A stretch of DNA of 8,963 bases, from NCBI GenBank assembly GCA_910586025.1, contig CAJUIO010000129.1, positions 1 to 8,963 of the forward strand, given 5' to 3'. The first letter of the stretch is position 1; the number at the start of each line of letters is the position of its first letter. The notes beneath the pieces are model-generated. The model was given only the letters and a program-made list of their open reading frames with translations. It was not told the DNA's origin and made no database searches. The DNA is from an uncultured Lachnospiraceae bacterium (lineage in GTDB: Bacteria; Bacillota; Clostridia; Lachnospirales; Lachnospiraceae). The position numbers and the translations under genes are program-made. Of this stretch, positions 1 to 5,954 are shown in pieces.

Positions 1-51
1 AGCAGAGGACTGAAAATCCTCGTGTCACTGGTTCGATTCCGGTTCTGGGCA
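1..51 (+). tRNA. tRNA-Phe (GAA), 5' end cut off by the window
   Basis: The window opens at the end of the D arm. The anticodon stem pairs 5-9 with 17-21 and closes a seven-base loop whose anticodon at 12-14 is GAA, which reads Phe codons. The T stem pairs 27-31 with 39-43 around loop TTCGATT (32-38). The 3' acceptor strand is 44-50 and A51 is the discriminator. The bases after 51 are TTA, so CCA is not encoded and must be added by tRNA nucleotidyltransferase. The acceptor implies a 5' strand close to GCCCAGA, which lies outside the window. Confidence 0.95.
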
Positions 52-65
52 TTATTTTATGCCCA
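46..65 (+). other. Short inverted repeat overlapping the tRNA-Phe 3' end
   Basis: TGGGCAT (46-52) and ATGCCCA (59-65) are perfect reverse complements separated by six A/T bases, and TTTCT follows. The left arm is the tRNA-Phe acceptor 3' strand, so this hairpin would compete with the acceptor stem in the precursor. The T run is too weak and interrupted to call an intrinsic terminator. It may be a pre-tRNA 3'-processing structure or chance. Confidence 0.35.
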
Positions 66-72
66 TTTCTGC

Positions 73-145
73 GGGCCACTAGCTCAGGTGGTAGAGCACT
101 TGACTTTTAATCAAGTTGTCCCGGGTTCGAGTCCCGGGTGGCTCA
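73..145 (+). tRNA. tRNA-Lys (UUU)
   Basis: This is a complete 73-base cloverleaf. The acceptor stem pairs GGGCCAC (73-79) with GTGGCTC (138-144), with one G-U wobble, and A145 is the discriminator. The D arm contains AGCTCAGG-TGGTAGAGC. The anticodon stem pairs 99-103 with 111-115, and the loop 104-110 places TTT at 106-108, which decodes Lys AAA/AAG. The T stem pairs 121-125 with 133-137 around TTCGAGT. CCA is not encoded. It lies 21 bases after tRNA-Phe and was probably co-transcribed with it. Confidence 0.97.
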
Positions 146-158
146 TTCAGAAAAACGA

Positions 159-200
159 CAGATAAGCTCAGTAAACAGGGATGTTTATTGGGCTTATCTG
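159..200 (+). other. 19-bp hairpin downstream of the tRNA pair
   Basis: Bases 159-177 pair with 182-200 without a bulge, using two G-U wobbles (168/191 and 171/188), and close on the tetraloop GGGA, which fits the GNRA class. The position, 13 bases after tRNA-Lys, suggests a transcript-end or 3'-processing element for the tRNA unit. No T tract follows on the + strand (GTTTACGG, then an A run), so it is not a standard intrinsic terminator. Read on the - strand, a run of five T (from A151-A155) follows after a few bases, so weak termination of antisense transcription is possible. No gene explains the repeat. Confidence 0.6.
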
Positions 201-250
201 GTTTACGGAAAAAAATAAGTAAAAATTAAAAAACAATTTGTATCTTTTTA

Positions 251-279
251 TGCATTTATTTCGTTTTATATGATAAAAT
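251..279 (+). promoter_or_regulatory. Candidate extended -10 promoter for the operon
   Basis: The stretch 205-300 is very AT-rich, unlike the genes after it. TGATAAAAT at 271-279 matches an extended -10 (TG-n-TAAAAT against TATAAT). The -35 position 17 bases upstream (TGCATT, 251-256) is poor, which extended -10 promoters tolerate. Transcription would start near 286, giving a leader of about 38 bases before the first gene. An overlapping alternative -10 is TATGAT at 269-274. This is a motif-based guess. Confidence 0.4.
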
Positions 280-323
280 AAATAATTGAGGCAGTAAAAT
301 CTATGTTGTAAAGGGATGTGGAA

Positions 324-875
324 ATGAAAAGCTATAAAGAGAGACATCAAAAACGACTGGAAAAGTATAAAAAGCAATATGATGAGAGAAGAGAATTCTA
401 CAGAATGCTTCGGGAATATGCCGCTGATATTATTGATTCGAGAAACTTCCGAAGTACAAGAAAATTTATTCAGCATGGCACTATGCCGGTACACAGACAT
501 TGCCTGGATGTGGCAAGCCAGAGTATAAAAATCAGTAAATGGCTGGGAATTCCCTGTAGTCAGAGAGATCTGATCAGAGGAGCTCTATTGCACGACTATT
601 TTCTCTATGACTGGCATGATAAGAACAGGGAGAACTATCAGATGTTGCACGGCTTCTACCACCCTGGTATCGCACTGAAGAATGCGGAGAAGGAATATCG
701 GCTGTCGCCGAGAGAGAAAGACATCATTAAGAAGCACATGTGGCCGCTCACAGTTGTGCCGCCGAGGTGCCGGGAGGCGTGGATTGTGACAACGGCAGAT
801 AAATACTGTTCTCTTCTTGAAACCTTGAAGCTGCATGGAAAGCCCGGTAAAGCGGGGATGGGCCTTGCCAGATGA
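324..875 (+). CDS. HD-domain phosphohydrolase family protein
   Basis: This 183-residue protein carries an HD-type metal-dependent phosphohydrolase domain. The metal-ligand pattern is visible: a His in VHRHCLDVA (H57 or H59), the HD pair H90-D91 in GALLHDYFLYDW, downstream His at 109, 113 and 138, and D159 in TTADKYCS. The first 40 residues are Lys/Arg/Glu-rich and probably helical, outside the domain. HD proteins hydrolyse nucleotides or phosphodiesters, but the substrate cannot be read here. No membrane segment is seen, so it is probably cytosolic. ATG 324 is chosen because AAAGGG (310-315) lies 8 bases upstream; an in-frame GTG at 318 would have only 2 bases of spacing. It is the first gene of the run, and its stop overlaps the next start in ATGA. 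Confidence 0.88.
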   Translation: MKSYKERHQKRLEKYKKQYDERREFYRMLREYAADIIDSRNFRSTRKFIQHGTMPVHRHCLDVASQSIKISKWLGIPCSQRDLIRGALLHDYFLYDWHDKNRENYQMLHGFYHPGIALKNAEKEYRLSPREKDIIKKHMWPLTVVPPRCREAWIVTTADKYCSLLETLKLHGKPGKAGMGLAR

Positions 876-2389
876 GAAGAGGCCTTTTTGAAGAGCTTAA
901 GGAGTACAGTGCAGGAGATTACTATCCTTTTCATATGCCGGGACACAAGAGGAATCCGGAGAGCGGGCCTTTGGCGAAGGCTTACAGCTTTGATCTCACA
1001 GAGATTGACGGGTTTGACAATCTTCATCAGGCAGAAGGGATTCTTAAAAGTGCCCAGGAATATGCGGCAGAAATCTATTGCTCGCAAAAAACCTATTTTC
1101 TTGTAAACGGAAGCACGGCAGGAATTTTGAGCGCTGTCTCGGCTCTTTCAGGCCGGGGCCGTAAGCTTCTGATTGCGAGAAATTGTCATAAAGCCGTATA
1201 TCATGCGGCTCTTTTGAATCATTTCGAAATTGATTATCTTTATCCGGAAGAAAACAAAGCGTTTGGAATATCGTGCGGAATTACAACGGAGCAGGTTCAG
1301 GAGAAGCTGGAACAGATTGAGCGGGAGGAAAAAGTTTCAGCTGACAACTGCCGCGTGATAGCAGGGATCGTGCTTACATCTCCCACCTATGAAGGGATTT
1401 TATCCGATGTCAGGGGTATTGTCGAGACAGCCCACCGGAGGGGAATTCCCGTTGTTGTGGACCAGGCCCATGGCGCTCATTTCGGTTTTCATCCAGGCTT
1501 CCCGGAGAGCGCGGTCAAAGAAGGTGCAGATCTTGTTGTGCACAGTGTACATAAGACGCTGCCGGCACCGACGCAGACGGCTCTGCTTCATCATAACGGT
1601 ACTCTCATAGAAAGAGAGAATGTCGAAAAATATCTGAGAATCTATCAATCTTCCAGTCCGTCCTATCCTCTGATGGCGGGGATTGACTGCTGTATGGAGC
1701 TGCTGGAACGGGAAGGAAGAAGAAGACTGGAAGCCTTGCTCATGCATCGCAGAGAGCTGGAAAGGGAGCTAAAGGGACTGAGGCATATCCGTATTTATCC
1801 TTCTTCGGAGGGAGAACGGCAAAATGAGGAAGAAACAAAGCGTTTTGCAGCGGATGTGCAGGAAGCCGGAAAGCTTTTGATTTCCGTGAGAGGGACATGG
1901 GTTACCGGACATGAGCTTTACGAAATCCTGAGGAGGGATTACAGGCTGCAGATGGAAATGTGCGGTGCGGATTATGTACTGGGAATCCTGACTATGATGG
2001 ACCGGGAGGAGGGCTTTATCCGGCTGCGGAAGGCTCTTATAGAAACAGATGAAGTATTTTGTGTGAAGGAACATAAAGCCGAAGAAATATTTTTGCCGCA
2101 CTATCAGAACAGGCAGCCTAAGAGTGTGCTGCGGATTGACGAGGCTTTTGTGGCACAGAGCGAGTACGTTCCGCCTGATGCGGCGGAGGGAAGGATAGCG
2201 GCGGATTTCGTGAATTTATATCCCCCGGGGATACCGGTTCTGGTTCCGGGAGAACAGGTTGAGAATCGTATTTTACAGATGATAGGGGAATACGTGCGCT
2301 GCGGTTATACCGTACAGGGACTTGGCGGAGAGAAAACAGGGCAGAGGCATTGCGTAAAGGTTATCAGAGACAATATGGAAAACAAGTAG
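872..2389 (+). CDS. Orn/Lys/Arg decarboxylase family, YaaO-like PLP enzyme
   Basis: This 505-residue fold-type I PLP enzyme belongs to the basic amino acid decarboxylase family of B. subtilis YaaO/SpeA. Evidence is the N-terminal HMPGHKR (21-27), the cofactor region FLVNGSTAG (76-84), DQAHGAHFGFH (197-207) with PLP-contacting D197 and H200, the Schiff-base lysine K228 in VHSVHKTL, and the C-terminal YPPGIPVLVPGE motif. The family decarboxylates arginine, lysine or ornithine to a polyamine precursor; which one is not readable. The length suits the short Gram-positive form, without the N-terminal wing domain of the large enterobacterial enzymes. There is no good ribosome binding site before ATG 872, and the start overlaps the previous stop by 4 bases, so translation is probably coupled. 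B. subtilis yaaO also heads this gene block. Confidence 0.9.
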   Translation: MRRGLFEELKEYSAGDYYPFHMPGHKRNPESGPLAKAYSFDLTEIDGFDNLHQAEGILKSAQEYAAEIYCSQKTYFLVNGSTAGILSAVSALSGRGRKLLIARNCHKAVYHAALLNHFEIDYLYPEENKAFGISCGITTEQVQEKLEQIEREEKVSADNCRVIAGIVLTSPTYEGILSDVRGIVETAHRRGIPVVVDQAHGAHFGFHPGFPESAVKEGADLVVHSVHKTLPAPTQTALLHHNGTLIERENVEKYLRIYQSSSPSYPLMAGIDCCMELLEREGRRRLEALLMHRRELERELKGLRHIRIYPSSEGERQNEEETKRFAADVQEAGKLLISVRGTWVTGHELYEILRRDYRLQMEMCGADYVLGILTMMDREEGFIRLRKALIETDEVFCVKEHKAEEIFLPHYQNRQPKSVLRIDEAFVAQSEYVPPDAAEGRIAADFVNLYPPGIPVLVPGEQVENRILQMIGEYVRCGYTVQGLGGEKTGQRHCVKVIRDNMENK

Positions 2390-2409
2390 TCAGGAAAGGA
2401 TAGGAAGAG

Positions 2410-2422
2410 CGCGGGATGCGCG
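2410..2422 (+). other. Small GC hairpin before pyk
   Basis: CGCG (2410-2413) and CGCG (2419-2422) can pair around loop GGATG in the 47-base gap between the decarboxylase gene and pyk. The loop holds most of the alternative ATG at 2416. No T run follows. The stem is only 4 bp, so it could be chance. Confidence 0.3.
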
Positions 2423-2426
2423 GAAA

Positions 2427-2432
2427 TGAGGT
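2427..2432 (+). promoter_or_regulatory. Ribosome binding site that decides the pyk start
   Basis: TGAGGT ends 4 bases before ATG 2437. A second site, AGGAAG at 2402-2407, stands 8 bases before an in-frame ATG at 2416 and would add seven residues (MRGNEVE). The 2437 start is preferred because the product then begins MRKTKIICTIGPA, as in other bacterial pyruvate kinases. Confidence 0.55.
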
Positions 2433-2436
2433 TGAA

Positions 2437-3849
2437 ATGAGAAAAACAAAAATTATCTGTACAATTGGACCTGCATGTGAGGGCGAGGAAAGGCTGAGGG
2501 AGTTAATGCTGGCGGGAATGAATGTCGCGCGTTTTAATTTTTCCCATGGAAGCCACGAGGAGCACAAGGTCAAATTCGAGAGGGTTAATAAGATCAGCGG
2601 CGAGCTTGGGCTTCCGGTGGCAACCCTTTTGGACACGAAAGGACCGGAAATCCGTCTGAAAACCATAGAGAATGGAAGAACGGAGCTGACGAGGGGACAG
2701 AAATTTGCCCTGACAACGGAAGAGGTAATTGGAAACAGCGAGAGAGTATCCATCACTTATAAGAATCTTAAGAATGACGTGTCGGTGGGAACCACTATTT
2801 TAATTGACGACGGTCTCATTGAGATGGTGGTGGATGAGATAGATGAAACCGATATAATATGTACAGTGGTAAACGGCGGTCCTATTTCCAATAATAAAGG
2901 GGTGAATGTGCCGGGCGCTTCTTTGTCCATGCCTTATATCAGCGATGTGGACAGAAGTGATATTATGTTCGGCTGTGATATGGGGTTTGATTATCTGGCC
3001 GCATCCTTTGTGCGCTGCAGGGAGGATATTCTGGAGGTACGCGGAATACTGAAGGAATGCGGCAGTAACATGAAGATTATCGCCAAAATAGAGAATATGC
3101 AGGGAATACGCAATCTGGACGAGATTCTGGAGGCCTCGGACGGTATCATGGTGGCCAGAGGAGATATGGGCGTGGAGATACCGATGGAGGAGGTTCCCGT
3201 GGTTCAGAAACGCATGATCAAGAAGGCGGAGGCTCTGGGCAAGCATGTGATTACGGCTACGCAGATGCTGGAATCCATGATTAAAAATCCCAGGCCGACC
3301 AGGGCGGAGACCACGGATATCGCCAATGCAATTTACGACGGGACTACGGCAATCATGCTTTCGGGAGAAAGTGCGGCAGGCCTTTATCCGGTGGAGGCAG
3401 TCAGAACCATGGCGAGAATTGCGGAGCGCACGGAACAGGACATTAATTACAGGGGAAGGATGAAAAGCAGAACGGAAATTGACACCATGGATATCACCAC
3501 GGCAATTTCCCATGCGACCTGTACCACTGCCATGGATCTTCAGGCGGCCGCAATTATCACGGTGACGATCTCGGGCTTTACGGCGGGAATGATTGCGAAA
3601 TATAAGCCGCAGTGCCCCATTATTGCCTGCAGCGTCAGTCCGGGGATCTGCCGACAGCTGAATCTTTATTGGGGCGTTACACCTGTCTGGATTAAGAGGG
3701 AGAACTGTGCGGAGGATCTGTTTGAGAAGGCCGTGCATGCGGCGGAGGAAGCCGGATATATTAAAAAGGGAGACCGGGTGGTTCTCACTGCGGGAGTTCC
3801 TCTGGGAGTATCGGGAAATACGAATATGATTCGTGTTGTAGAGGTTTAA
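2437..3849 (+). CDS. pyk: Pyruvate kinase
   Basis: It transfers phosphate from phosphoenolpyruvate to ADP, the last ATP-yielding step of glycolysis. From ATG 2437 it has 470 residues. Conserved sites are R32-N34-S36 in ARFNFSHG, D66-T67 (K+ ligands) and E71 in DTKGPEIR, the B domain at about 74-160, catalytic K217 and metal ligand E219 in IIAKIEN, D243 in ARGDMGVEIP, T275 in TATQML, and MLSGESAAG in the barrel. The Glu in TKGPEIR is typical of K+-dependent enzymes. The protein ends after NTNMIRVVEV, so it lacks the extra PEP-utilising domain of Bacillus Pyk and resembles the E. coli PykF length. There is no pfkA beside it; it sits between the decarboxylase and a nucleotide kinase, 5 bases before the latter. 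Identity is very secure. Confidence 0.97.
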   Translation: MRKTKIICTIGPACEGEERLRELMLAGMNVARFNFSHGSHEEHKVKFERVNKISGELGLPVATLLDTKGPEIRLKTIENGRTELTRGQKFALTTEEVIGNSERVSITYKNLKNDVSVGTTILIDDGLIEMVVDEIDETDIICTVVNGGPISNNKGVNVPGASLSMPYISDVDRSDIMFGCDMGFDYLAASFVRCREDILEVRGILKECGSNMKIIAKIENMQGIRNLDEILEASDGIMVARGDMGVEIPMEEVPVVQKRMIKKAEALGKHVITATQMLESMIKNPRPTRAETTDIANAIYDGTTAIMLSGESAAGLYPVEAVRTMARIAERTEQDINYRGRMKSRTEIDTMDITTAISHATCTTAMDLQAAAIITVTISGFTAGMIAKYKPQCPIIACSVSPGICRQLNLYWGVTPVWIKRENCAEDLFEKAVHAAEEAGYIKKGDRVVLTAGVPLGVSGNTNMIRVVEV

Positions 3850-3854
3850 TTTTC

Positions 3855-4535
3855 ATGGGGAAAATGATATACTTAATGGGGAAGAGCTCTACGGGGAAGG
3901 ATACAATATATAAAGCGCTTTTACAGGATGAGTCACTTTCCCTGAAAAAAATAATTCCCTATACGACAAGACCGGTCCGGAGCGGTGAAAAGCCGGGCGA
4001 GGAATATTTTTTTACTGATGATGAGGGCTTTCTGGCATTGCGTGGACAGGGAAAGGTGATCGAGGCCAGAGAGTACCATACATATCACGGCTTGTGGAGA
4101 TACTTTACAGTTGATGATGGAAATATAGATTTGCAAAATAACAATTATCTGATAATCGGAACGCTGGAGTCTTATGTAAAGACGGCGGAGTATTTCGGAA
4201 GAGATTCGGTGCTGCCGGTGCTGCTTGAGGTGGATGACGGAATAAGGCTGCAGAGAGCGCTGGATCGGGAACGCACACAGGAGAATCCGAAATATCAGGA
4301 GATGTGCAGGAGATATCTGGCGGATGAGGAGGACTTTTCCAGGGAAAAGGTGAGAGAGGCCGGGATTTCGCGGATATTTTCCAATGAGAATCTCGAAGAG
4401 TGTCTTTCGGAAATCGAAAAATACTTGTTCGGGTCAGTGAGAAGGGCGGGTGATGGTTATGGACATAAAGGTGAATCAGGTAAGTCAGGTTGTCCAGCCG
4501 GAGGCAGCGGCACCGGTGAGGGAGGCGGATGGTAA
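3855..4535 (+). CDS. Guanylate-kinase-like P-loop kinase (divergent)
   Basis: This 226-residue protein resembles guanylate kinase, which converts GMP to GDP with ATP. Seen are a P-loop GKSSTGKDT (9-17), PYTTRPVRSGEKPGEEYFF (35-53) matching the GMP-binding TTRPxRxGExxGxxYxF motif, and VIEAREYHTYHG (68-79) in place of the usual ExxxxxxxxYGT stretch, which here reads HGLWRYF. Usual Gmk P-loops read GxSGxGKxT, so this one is altered. Residues from about 200 to 226 are Gly-rich (12 of 27) and overlap yaaR in another frame; they are probably a read-through tail, not part of the fold. It occupies the position of tmk in B. subtilis. It may be a paralogue of a main gmk elsewhere, and its substrate is uncertain. 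ATG 3855 is preferred (TAGAGG about 10 bases upstream); ATG 3864 is an alternative. Confidence 0.82.
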   Translation: MGKMIYLMGKSSTGKDTIYKALLQDESLSLKKIIPYTTRPVRSGEKPGEEYFFTDDEGFLALRGQGKVIEAREYHTYHGLWRYFTVDDGNIDLQNNNYLIIGTLESYVKTAEYFGRDSVLPVLLEVDDGIRLQRALDRERTQENPKYQEMCRRYLADEEDFSREKVREAGISRIFSNENLEECLSEIEKYLFGSVRRAGDGYGHKGESGKSGCPAGGSGTGEGGGW

Positions 4536-4899
4536 CTTTAAATTCACCCTGGTAAGCCATGTGGAGGAGCAGGAGCTGCAGGCAAGGCTTACCACGCTGA
4601 TGGAAGAAATTACCATGCAGGGCGATAAGCTGGCCAAGAAGCGAGATGTGCGGGACATGAAAAGATACCGCGGGCTTATTAAGGAATTTATGAACGAGAT
4701 TGTTAACCGTTCCCACTCTTTCAGCCGTGAAAACTTTCTGGACAGGAAAGGGCGGCACAGAGTATATGGGATCATTCGTCTGGTAGATGAGAATCTGGAT
4801 GAGCTTGCAAAGGAGCTGATGAAGGAGGAGAAGGATCATCTTGCCATACTTTCTAAAATCGGAGAGATCAGAGGGCTGCTGCTTGATATTTTTACGTAA
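4453..4899 (+). CDS. yaaR: YaaR family protein (DUF327)
   Basis: This 148-residue protein has a variable N-terminus (1-30) and a helical, strongly charged body. The DUF327 core is recognisable in KRYRGLIKEFMNEIV (70-84), RSHSFSRENFLDRKGRHRVY (86-105) and the C-terminal IGEIRGLLLDIFT. The molecular function of this family is not established; its gene is conserved just upstream of holB in Firmicutes, as here. No signal peptide or membrane segment is seen. GAAGGG (4441-4446) lies 6 bases before ATG 4453. GTG 4450 and ATG 4459 (MDIKVNQ) are alternatives, and the latter fits the family start well. The first 83 bases lie inside the end of the kinase gene, in another frame. It ends 12 bases before holB. 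Confidence 0.9.
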   Translation: MVMDIKVNQVSQVVQPEAAAPVREADGNFKFTLVSHVEEQELQARLTTLMEEITMQGDKLAKKRDVRDMKRYRGLIKEFMNEIVNRSHSFSRENFLDRKGRHRVYGIIRLVDENLDELAKELMKEEKDHLAILSKIGEIRGLLLDIFT

Positions 4900-4911
4900 G
4901 GGGGATAAGCT

Positions 4912-5919
4912 ATGAGTAGATTCAGGGATATAGTGGGACAGGAGCAATTAAGGGAACATCTGGAAAATGCAATACGCTTTAATAAAATTTCTCATGCTTA
5001 TATTATCAGCGGAGAGCGAAATGCCGGTAAGGAATTTATCGCAAAGACCTTTGCCATGGCGCTGCAGTGTGAAAACCGCAGTACGGATCAGGGACAGGAG
5101 GCGGAGCCTTGCGGAGAATGCCGTTCCTGCAGACAGGCTCTTGGTGCAAACCATCCTGACATCATCCGCATCACTCATGAAAAGCCCAATACCATCGGAG
5201 TGGATGATATCCGCACGCAGATTAATAATGATGTGGCGATTAAGCCCTATAGCGGGTCTAAGAAAATCTATATCATAAATGAAGGGGAAAAGATGACCGC
5301 GCAGGCCCAGAACGCTCTGCTCAAAACGTTGGAGGAGCCTCCGGAGTATGCGGTTATTCTGATACTCACGGCAAATGCAAGCGCCCTTCTGCCGACTATT
5401 TTGAGTCGGTGCGTGCTTCTTGCAATGAAGCCGGCAAAGGACGATCAGATAAAGAAATATCTGATGGAAAACATGGAGATTCCCGATTATAAGGCAGATG
5501 TGTGCGTGGCCTTTGCAAGAGGCAATCTTGGAAAAGCAAGGCTTCTTGCCAAGAGCGAGGAGTTTGACAAGGTAAAGGAGGAGGCGATCACTCTCCTCAA
5601 ATATATAGGCGATATGGAGGTCCATGAGATTGTTGCGGCGATTAAACGGATAAATGAATATAAATTTGAGGTGGGGGACTATCTCGACATTCTTTCCATA
5701 TGGTATCGGGACGCACTTCTTTTTAAGGCGACCCACGATGCAAATCATCTGATTTTCAGAGAGGAAATCCAGAGTGTCAGAAAGGTTGCAGACAAGAGCA
5801 CGTATGAGGGGATTGAGAAAATTATCCGTGCGTTGGAGATGTCAAAACAGCGCCTTGCCGCAAACGTGAATTTTGACCTGACCATGGAGCTTTTACTGCT
5901 AACGATTAAAGAAAATTAG
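4912..5919 (+). CDS. holB: DNA polymerase III subunit delta' (clamp loader)
   Basis: This 335-residue AAA+ protein is the delta' subunit of the clamp-loader complex that puts the beta sliding clamp on DNA at the replication fork. Seen are VGQEQLREHLENAI (8-21), a degenerate Walker A GERNAGKE (34-41) with Glu instead of Ser/Thr after the Lys, four zinc-type Cys (C53, C67, C70, C73 in CGECRSC), LLKTLEEPP (136-144), and S165-R166-C167, the SRC motif typical of clamp-loader subunits. The altered Walker A fits delta', which serves as a structural, non-ATP-binding subunit in E. coli. Length matches the E. coli protein (334). AAGGGGG at 4898-4904 is a strong ribosome binding site 7 bases before ATG 4912 and overlaps the yaaR stop. 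A dnaX-type tau/gamma protein is excluded by length and Walker A. Confidence 0.95.
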   Translation: MSRFRDIVGQEQLREHLENAIRFNKISHAYIISGERNAGKEFIAKTFAMALQCENRSTDQGQEAEPCGECRSCRQALGANHPDIIRITHEKPNTIGVDDIRTQINNDVAIKPYSGSKKIYIINEGEKMTAQAQNALLKTLEEPPEYAVILILTANASALLPTILSRCVLLAMKPAKDDQIKKYLMENMEIPDYKADVCVAFARGNLGKARLLAKSEEFDKVKEEAITLLKYIGDMEVHEIVAAIKRINEYKFEVGDYLDILSIWYRDALLFKATHDANHLIFREEIQSVRKVADKSTYEGIEKIIRALEMSKQRLAANVNFDLTMELLLLTIKEN

Positions 5920-5935
5920 CCGCGGTGGACGCGGC
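5919..5935 (+). other. GC hairpin between holB and ricT
   Basis: GCCGCG (5919-5924) pairs perfectly with CGCGGC (5930-5935) around loop GTGGA. It begins on the last base of the holB stop codon and ends 9 bases before the ricT ribosome binding site GAGAGGA (5944-5950). No T run follows, so it is not a terminator. It could stabilise or mark an mRNA processing point. Confidence 0.5.
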
Positions 5936-5954
5936 GGCAGAATGAGAGGAATAT

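Noticed and set aside
159..200. Intrinsic terminator for the tRNA transcript
   Set aside because: The stem is strong but no T tract follows on the + strand, so it was listed as an unexplained hairpin.
251..323. Riboswitch or T-box leader before the HD gene
   Set aside because: The leader from the candidate promoter is only about 38 bases, with no conserved T-box or aptamer motif visible.
168..500. 110-residue - strand open frame across the intergenic region
   Set aside because: It is Phe/Leu/Ile-rich because it reads AT-rich DNA, overlaps the hairpin and the HD gene start, and shows no domain.
2416..2436. Pyruvate kinase start at ATG 2416
   Set aside because: It adds seven residues (MRGNEVE) not usual in the family; MRKTKIICTIGPA from 2437 fits, with its own TGAGGT site.
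2800..3738. 312-residue open frame on the - strand opposite pyk
   Set aside because: It lies wholly antisense to a clear pyruvate kinase, has His/Arg-rich composition with no recognisable domain, and is a shadow of the GC and codon pattern.
4105..5748. Long - strand open frames (4105-4947 and 4948-5748)
   Set aside because: Both are antisense to the kinase, yaaR and holB, which have conserved motifs. No domain or ribosome binding site was recognised.
4912..5919. dnaX (tau/gamma) instead of holB
   Set aside because: Length of 335, Glu after the Walker A Lys, the SRC context and position downstream of yaaR all fit delta'.
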